From Pseudomonas wadenswilerensis (GTDB lineage Bacteria; Pseudomonadota; Gammaproteobacteria; Pseudomonadales; Pseudomonadaceae): a stretch of DNA of 64,000 bases. The notes under the pieces are model-generated. The model made no database searches and was not told the origin of the DNA. It was given only the letters and a program-made list of their open reading frames with translations. The stretch covers positions 496,001 to 560,000 of the forward strand of contig NZ_UIDD01000007.1 in NCBI RefSeq assembly GCF_900497695.1, written 5' to 3'. The position numbers and the translations under genes are program-made. This document shows positions 60,701 through 64,000 of the stretch, one piece after another (within the stretch, counting starts at the first letter, position 1; each line of letters starts with the position of its first letter).

Positions 60701-63665
60701 CGACCACGGTGCCTGGGGAAAGAATGCCGTCTTCGTAGTTCCAGCCGTTGGCCGAGCCGTCGGCGGCGGTCAGGTCCCATTTCGGCAGGTGGATATGCTG
60801 GCCGATGACGTCGGTCGGCGTGCGCACCTGGTAGTCGTCCATCTCGTAGTACGAGGGGATCAGGTTGGTGTGCTGGTACATCACGCAGTCGAAGGTGTTC
60901 ATGCGCATCACCAGCGGCTCAGGTGGGCGCTGCTTGTTGATCACCGGCCAGGCGTCTTCCCAGAGGCTGATGATCCGCGCTTGCGGGAAGTGGTAGCCGA
61001 CCTTGTTGTACACCGCGTCGAACTGGATGTTGGCGCCCTTGTAGATGCGCGGGCGGTCGGCGGTAAAGGTCGAGCTGCCGGTAAAGCTCATGCCGTCCAG
61101 GCGCTCGCCACTGTTGAACTCACCGGCCCCGGAGAACTGGGTCAGACGCTTGGCGCGGTCGTCCATGCACGGCTCGTAGTACGGTGCACCGGCGGTGGGC
61201 GCCGCGCCGTTGGTGCGAAAGTTACGCGCCACGGTCTGCTTGCCCGGCAGCACGGCATAGCTTGGGTGTTCCAGCTTGGAATGGAAGCTCATCGCCGCCT
61301 GTTCGACGTCGGTGCCCTCCTCGGGCAGGAACACCGCCTTGGCCTTGGTGATCGCCTTGGTGAAGTCCAGTGCGGTGGTCGTGACCACGGCTTCGCCACC
61401 GGCAGACAGTCCATCCAGGGCATGCCGTGGCAAGCCGCCGTCCCAGCCACCGACCTGGGCCGGGTCGAGGTTGGCCCACAGGGCGTTGCCGGAGTTCTTC
61501 AGCTGTTGCGCCTTGGCCGGATCGAGCATGTCCAGCGGTGGAGTTGGCGGGCGTTGGCCGACGGTGTTTTCCATGCCGCCGATCCAGAACGGGAAGCCCG
61601 GGTTCTTCAGGCTGCCGTCGGCGTTGCGGTTGGCTTCGCTGCGATCGACCAGGGCCAGGGAACCGACAGCGCGTGGCGCGGCGTCGTGATGGCCGGAGTC
61701 GTCATCGCCCTCCTCTTGCTCGTCGTCATCGTTTTTCGCGACCAGGGTTTGCGCCAGCTTCGGAATCACCGCGACCTTGCCCGGCATCGGCGCCATGGCC
61801 TTGCCTGGCAACGGTACGATGGCCGGGATGGGTGTACCGGCGATGATCTCACCGTCCGGCAAGGCCCGGGCGCCCGCGGCAGGCTTGCCGCTGCGCAAGG
61901 CGAACGGCACGCTGTGAAAACCGCTCTCGCTCTGGCCCGACACTTCCAGGCGGGTGCCTTCCTCGAACACATCGTGGACCCGCCACATGCTCCACATGCC
62001 CTGGGCAAAGTGCGGGTAGAAGTGGCAATGGTAGATAGCGTCGCCGGCCACGCGGTTGCGGTTGCCCGAGCCGCCGTTGGCGATTTCGTAGGTGTAGCCG
62101 ACACCCGGGCCGATGCCCTGGGCATCGACATAGTCGGAGTTGTCGTCATTGGGGTTGAACAGCCACTGGTGACCGTGCAGGTGGAAGATATGCTGCTCGT
62201 GGCCGTTATGGGTGTTGCGGAACTTGACCATGTCGCCGATGTAGCTGTGGTTGACGTTGGCCGGTTCCGCCGGGTAAAGGGCCATGGTGGCCTTGACCCC
62301 GACCTGCTCGGCGCTCGGGGTCTGGCCCGGGCGAATGTTCTCAAGGCCGACGTTGGCCGGTACGTCCACCAGCATCGCCACGTCGCCGACGGTGTGCGAA
62401 CTCAAGAAGAACTCTTCGTAGGCGCAGGACAGGCAGTCATGCATCGGTCCCACGCCCAGACGGTTGGCCACCACCTCGGCGCCCATGCCGCCGGAGCCGT
62501 AGTTGATCATGAACGAATCGCGGGTCGGCTCCAGAACATGCCCCATCACCGGGTCGGCCCAGTAAGCGGGAAAGGCCTGGGTCGAGGCGGCTTCATCGGT
62601 GAACTGCGCGGCGAAATCGCGAAACGGCTCCAGGCGGTTGGGGATGGCCGGGTTACGTTTGCCGAGGCTTTCCAGCGGGTAGGTCGAGGCCGGGAAGCTG
62701 CCATCGGCGTTGGGCCCCATGACGATGGCGTCGGACTCACTGGAGATGATCTCGTTGCCGTCGGTCATGGCAATGATCGGCGCGCCGGCCTTGCCCTCGC
62801 TGATCCAGGGTTCCTGCTGCGGGTAGCGCGCCTGGTAGTCGACGATCGGCTGGCCAGTGGGGGTGCGGCCGCTGCTGCTCAGGCGCATTTCTTCTTCGGT
62901 GAGGGTATTGCGGAAGGTGCGCCCACCTTTGGGCAGCACCACGACCTGGCCGAACAGGCCGTTGGCGACGTTGCCGGCAGCGCCTTCACCGCCAAAGGTC
63001 GCGCCCTGGCTGGTGGCGGCAAACGCACCTTCGCGTTCGGCATACAAGGTGTAGGAGCGGCTGGCGCCGGGGGCGATCAGGAAGTTGCCATTGCGCCCGG
63101 TGTTGGCGGCGATGTCGGCGATGCTGTTGACCGCCTGCATGCCGTTGACCTGAAAGCCGACATGGCGGTCGGTAACCTGTTCGTCGGCGACAAAATGCTC
63201 GCCGCCTGGCTCGTTGCCTGCGGCGGCTTCGTTCTCTTCAGCTTCGTTTTCCTCGCCTTCGACCTCGTTCTCTTCTTCGTGGTCGATACCGTGCTTGTTC
63301 GGGTTGGCCTGGTAGGCCAGCAGGTTCTGCAGGTTGATGGTCAGGCAGTCGCCCGCCGCCACCCGCAGCACGATCGGCCGCGGGCGCTTGTCCGGGCGCA
63401 GGCTGACTTTACCCGGCACTGCCGCTCCGCCACTGGCCAGCGACACCTGGTGCTCGTCGACCACATCGCGGCGCAGGGCGAACATCATGCCGTTGGCATT
63501 CTGCGCACCCAGGCGGTTGAACATCAGTGGCTGATCGATCGCCACCACATTGGCCACCAGGTTGCGCTCGCAGCGCACGGCGGCTTCGCTGAGCGGCTGC
63601 CAGCCCAAGCTGGCGGCGGCGATCAGCAGTGAAGTCAGGACTGAGCCTTTGATTGGAGTCATCAT
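57789..63665 (-). CDS. Giant multicopper oxidase, MofA/McoA/MnxG-like, putative Mn(II) oxidase
   Basis: A 1,958-residue exported protein (signal from MMTPIKGSVLTSLLIAAASLG; start at 63665, preceded by GAGG). Copper-ligand motifs include HIFHLHGHQ near residue 490, HCHFYPHFAQGM near 545, HDHLGPSTHQ near 1058 and HNVTLHGVKW further on. The order (HxxHxH and HCHxxxHxxxxM first) differs from ordinary three-domain laccases. Acidic inserts lie near 130-150 (EEENEVEGEENEAEENE) and near 645 (DDDEQEEGDDDSGHH). Large proteins of this type oxidise Mn(II) to Mn(IV) in P. putida and Leptothrix. Whether it corresponds to MnxG or to McoA/MofA I cannot settle. A sigma54 promoter precedes it. Confidence 0.85.
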   Translation of the reverse strand: MMTPIKGSVLTSLLIAAASLGWQPLSEAAVRCERNLVANVVAIDQPLMFNRLGAQNANGMMFALRRDVVDEHQVSLASGGAAVPGKVSLRPDKRPRPIVLRVAAGDCLTINLQNLLAYQANPNKHGIDHEEENEVEGEENEAEENEAAAGNEPGGEHFVADEQVTDRHVGFQVNGMQAVNSIADIAANTGRNGNFLIAPGASRSYTLYAEREGAFAATSQGATFGGEGAAGNVANGLFGQVVVLPKGGRTFRNTLTEEEMRLSSSGRTPTGQPIVDYQARYPQQEPWISEGKAGAPIIAMTDGNEIISSESDAIVMGPNADGSFPASTYPLESLGKRNPAIPNRLEPFRDFAAQFTDEAASTQAFPAYWADPVMGHVLEPTRDSFMINYGSGGMGAEVVANRLGVGPMHDCLSCAYEEFFLSSHTVGDVAMLVDVPANVGLENIRPGQTPSAEQVGVKATMALYPAEPANVNHSYIGDMVKFRNTHNGHEQHIFHLHGHQWLFNPNDDNSDYVDAQGIGPGVGYTYEIANGGSGNRNRVAGDAIYHCHFYPHFAQGMWSMWRVHDVFEEGTRLEVSGQSESGFHSVPFALRSGKPAAGARALPDGEIIAGTPIPAIVPLPGKAMAPMPGKVAVIPKLAQTLVAKNDDDEQEEGDDDSGHHDAAPRAVGSLALVDRSEANRNADGSLKNPGFPFWIGGMENTVGQRPPTPPLDMLDPAKAQQLKNSGNALWANLDPAQVGGWDGGLPRHALDGLSAGGEAVVTTTALDFTKAITKAKAVFLPEEGTDVEQAAMSFHSKLEHPSYAVLPGKQTVARNFRTNGAAPTAGAPYYEPCMDDRAKRLTQFSGAGEFNSGERLDGMSFTGSSTFTADRPRIYKGANIQFDAVYNKVGYHFPQARIISLWEDAWPVINKQRPPEPLVMRMNTFDCVMYQHTNLIPSYYEMDDYQVRTPTDVIGQHIHLPKWDLTAADGSANGWNYEDGILSPGTVVERIHAIREFNQCRAGDPREGTAECPVAKAHPFFGRYGRADWLGARTAMQRWFVDPVVNVHNVDRGLGTIFTHDHLGPSTHQQLGLYATVLAEPAGSTWYHAETGELLYNSALREDGGPTSWQAVVKTGDLDGDGRNDSYREFFLEYSDFQHAYEAGVYVGAGPNGIPNAQAYPASADSFRYAINPPVRQKASNLLESVVESRGGLNPGCPSRPCPQAISVDDPGMFVVNYRNEPLALRVYDPNKVAPDGKRGMQADGLAGDLAYAMQSRTDRAIPAMNLSPAAITSAVGPTGGTTRFPPHINTAGAEPGDPFTPMLRTYSGDNVRLRMHAGGHEEEHNVTLHGVKWLQNGSGFGNSSNSGWKASQMVGISEQLGFMAPVSMISSASAPNGDYLYSLDAAHEGYWNGIWGVMRNYTSSRNDLFALPNNPLPMAARNTVAFDGICPRFTANSNGIGTRPTVQRSYEIVAALANDILGNALGVSINDPAGVGQHVGGPLKANGGTLVYNSRRTSIPQVTVTDPEDGETFTIGGHSGPLHDPTAILYVRKADLDPGTGKLKPGVPVEPLVLRAAAGECLKVTLENRLPLVMPDLASTAVMQNVVKRDRNGSEGSTAFNNNLMRPSSHVGLHTQLLAYDITKSDGANVGQNPVQTVPPRAGNSGAYPNKVYQYYAGHLEREGKPVLQMGRAVDNINTTAIEFGGLNITPADVIKQGQKGLIGAMSILPLNATWSEDTASRASATVQVPGQTAYRDFATLWQRSLNMRWADGRPVEGIATEGNGVPGDPKDNSNMAINYKTEPLWFRFGLAPDAPFGHADGNGWADVPNAHMAYSNALVGGDPQTPVLWAKPGQPLRNHVLMPTGGSRGITYQLDGHLWPLHAYQPEKADPGGYPMYLPGIGSVRFGYNPQAMYIGAQESVLPAAHFSFMLPSAGGSNAVPGDYLFRDYAAYGNVSGLWGILRVTNETPPATPPAQ

Positions 63666-63705
63666 GGCGTGCCTCTGTGGTGCAAGGGAACTCTGGAGGG
63701 GCTGG

Positions 63706-63721
63706 AGCAAGGCCCATGCCA
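63706..63721 (-). promoter_or_regulatory. Sigma54 promoter of the multicopper oxidase operon
   Basis: The minus strand reads TGGCATGGGCCTTGCT, matching the -24/-12 consensus at all but one position and with exact spacing. The predicted transcript start near 63695 gives a 30-base leader. Manganese oxidation in P. putida is controlled by MnxR, a sigma54-type response regulator (literature, recalled). Confidence 0.85.
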
Positions 63722-63770
63722 TATTTTTTATTGTTGTTTTTCAGTTACTTACAAAGATTAGTGAATCCTG

Positions 63771-63808
63771 ATTGGGGGTGATTCCCCGGTATTCCCCACT
63801 AATCGGGG
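63771..63808. promoter_or_regulatory. ATTGGGG/ATTCCCC enhancer-like cluster before the oxidase operon
   Basis: ATTGGGG (63771-63777), two ATTCCCC (63781-63787, 63791-63797) and CCCCACTAATCGGGG (63794-63808) lie 50-90 bases upstream of the sigma54 promoter. They resemble the CCCCAAT palindromes before the secretion operon. Confidence 0.5.
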
Positions 63809-63840
63809 GTTGCCTCTGGGTTGCGACCGCTGCGCGCTCG

Positions 63841-63892
63841 ATCGCCGGCAACGCCGGCTCCCACGGGACAGGACTACTGTGGGAGCCGGCAT
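63841..63892. repeat. REP-like inverted pair
   Basis: ATCGCCGGCAACGCCGGCTCCCAC and the inverted GTGGGAGCCGGC copy flank a short loop. It lies directly after the truncated transglycosylase gene and could act as its transcript end. Confidence 0.78.
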
Positions 63893-63903
63893 AGCCTTGC
63901 CGT

Positions 63904-64000
63904 TCACAAAGGCGCATCCACCGCCAGGCCCTGCAGCCGCCGGTACTGGCGCAACACCTTGGGCACATAGCGCTGGGTTTCGGCGAACGGCGGTACCACC
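63904..64000 (-). CDS. Lytic transglycosylase, C-terminal end (partial)
   Basis: Only the last 31 residues are in the window: VVPPFAETQRYVPKVLRQYR then RLQGLAVDAPL and stop. The PFAETQRYVPKVL pattern is typical of the C-terminal end of lytic transglycosylases of the Slt/MltC type, which cleave glycan strands. In P. putida KT2440 a lytic transglycosylase gene lies beside an xcmT1-type gene (recalled, not verified), which would fit the context of the secretion system. Confidence 0.6.
   Translation of the reverse strand, partial: VVPPFAETQRYVPKVLRQYRRLQGLAVDAPL

Noticed and set aside
55797..63632. A 2,611-residue open frame on the plus strand
   Set aside because: It runs antisense to the oxidase and propeller genes; GC-rich codon bias keeps the opposite frame open. 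It has no family resemblance, no signal and is rich in His/Gln/Gly as antisense frames are.

Overview
The window looks like a chromosome segment of a Pseudomonas from the putida/fluorescens group. The DNA is GC-rich. It carries the typical short palindromic REP-like elements (4632-4685, 42508-42582, 63841-63892), a complete fapABCDEF functional-amyloid operon, an aerobic-type cobalamin set (cobN, cobW, cobE, cobM, cbtAB) and a curli-like/Gsp-like secretion cluster of the kind described in P. putida GB-1 (xcm/csm). This assignment rests on recognised protein families, not on a database search.

Layout. 1-3014: right end of a collapsed prophage (endolysin, tail-fibre assembly, truncated tail fibre, truncated integrase) abutting ybiT. 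3035-12333: ordinary chromosomal genes (ABC-F ATPase, MFS permease, hydrolase, azoR, LysR regulator, YjbR, DUF1294, uppP, chemoreceptor). 12421-15405: two convergent paralogous secreted halovibrin-like proteins. 15914-22144: a 2,076-residue cytoplasm-start protein of Ig-like modules that is itself an internal duplication. 22380-23467: pnuC and a nicotinamide riboside kinase. 23791-30627: fapA-F and a sigma54-type activator. 30908-32323: a shortened paralogue of the giant protein with the same two-box promoter. 32940-42187: cobalt chelatase and cobalamin genes with two B12 riboswitches and a likely programmed -1 frameshift joining chlI to its von Willebrand (chlD) half.

42587-52096: one long minus-strand operon: response regulator, GspE-type ATPase, PilM/N/O/P-like inner-membrane proteins, secretin, three pseudopilins, then CsgE, CsgF and CsgG. 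No GspF-type platform, curlin subunit or prepilin peptidase is present. 52326-63665: directly upstream on the same strand are a 1,958-residue multicopper oxidase of the MofA/McoA/MnxG (manganese oxidase) kind, a YVTN-type beta-propeller, two SCO/SenC copper chaperones, a cytochrome c/periplasmic-binding fusion and a SurA-like chaperone.

The most interesting result is that the secretion operon and the multicopper oxidase operon each start with a sigma54 (-24/-12) promoter preceded by CCCCAAT/ATTGGGG-type palindromic sites. This suggests joint control of the oxidase and the machine that would export it. A further sigma54-type promoter lies before fapA, next to a sigma54 activator gene. The two giant-repeat paralogues share a separate two-box promoter with identical spacing.
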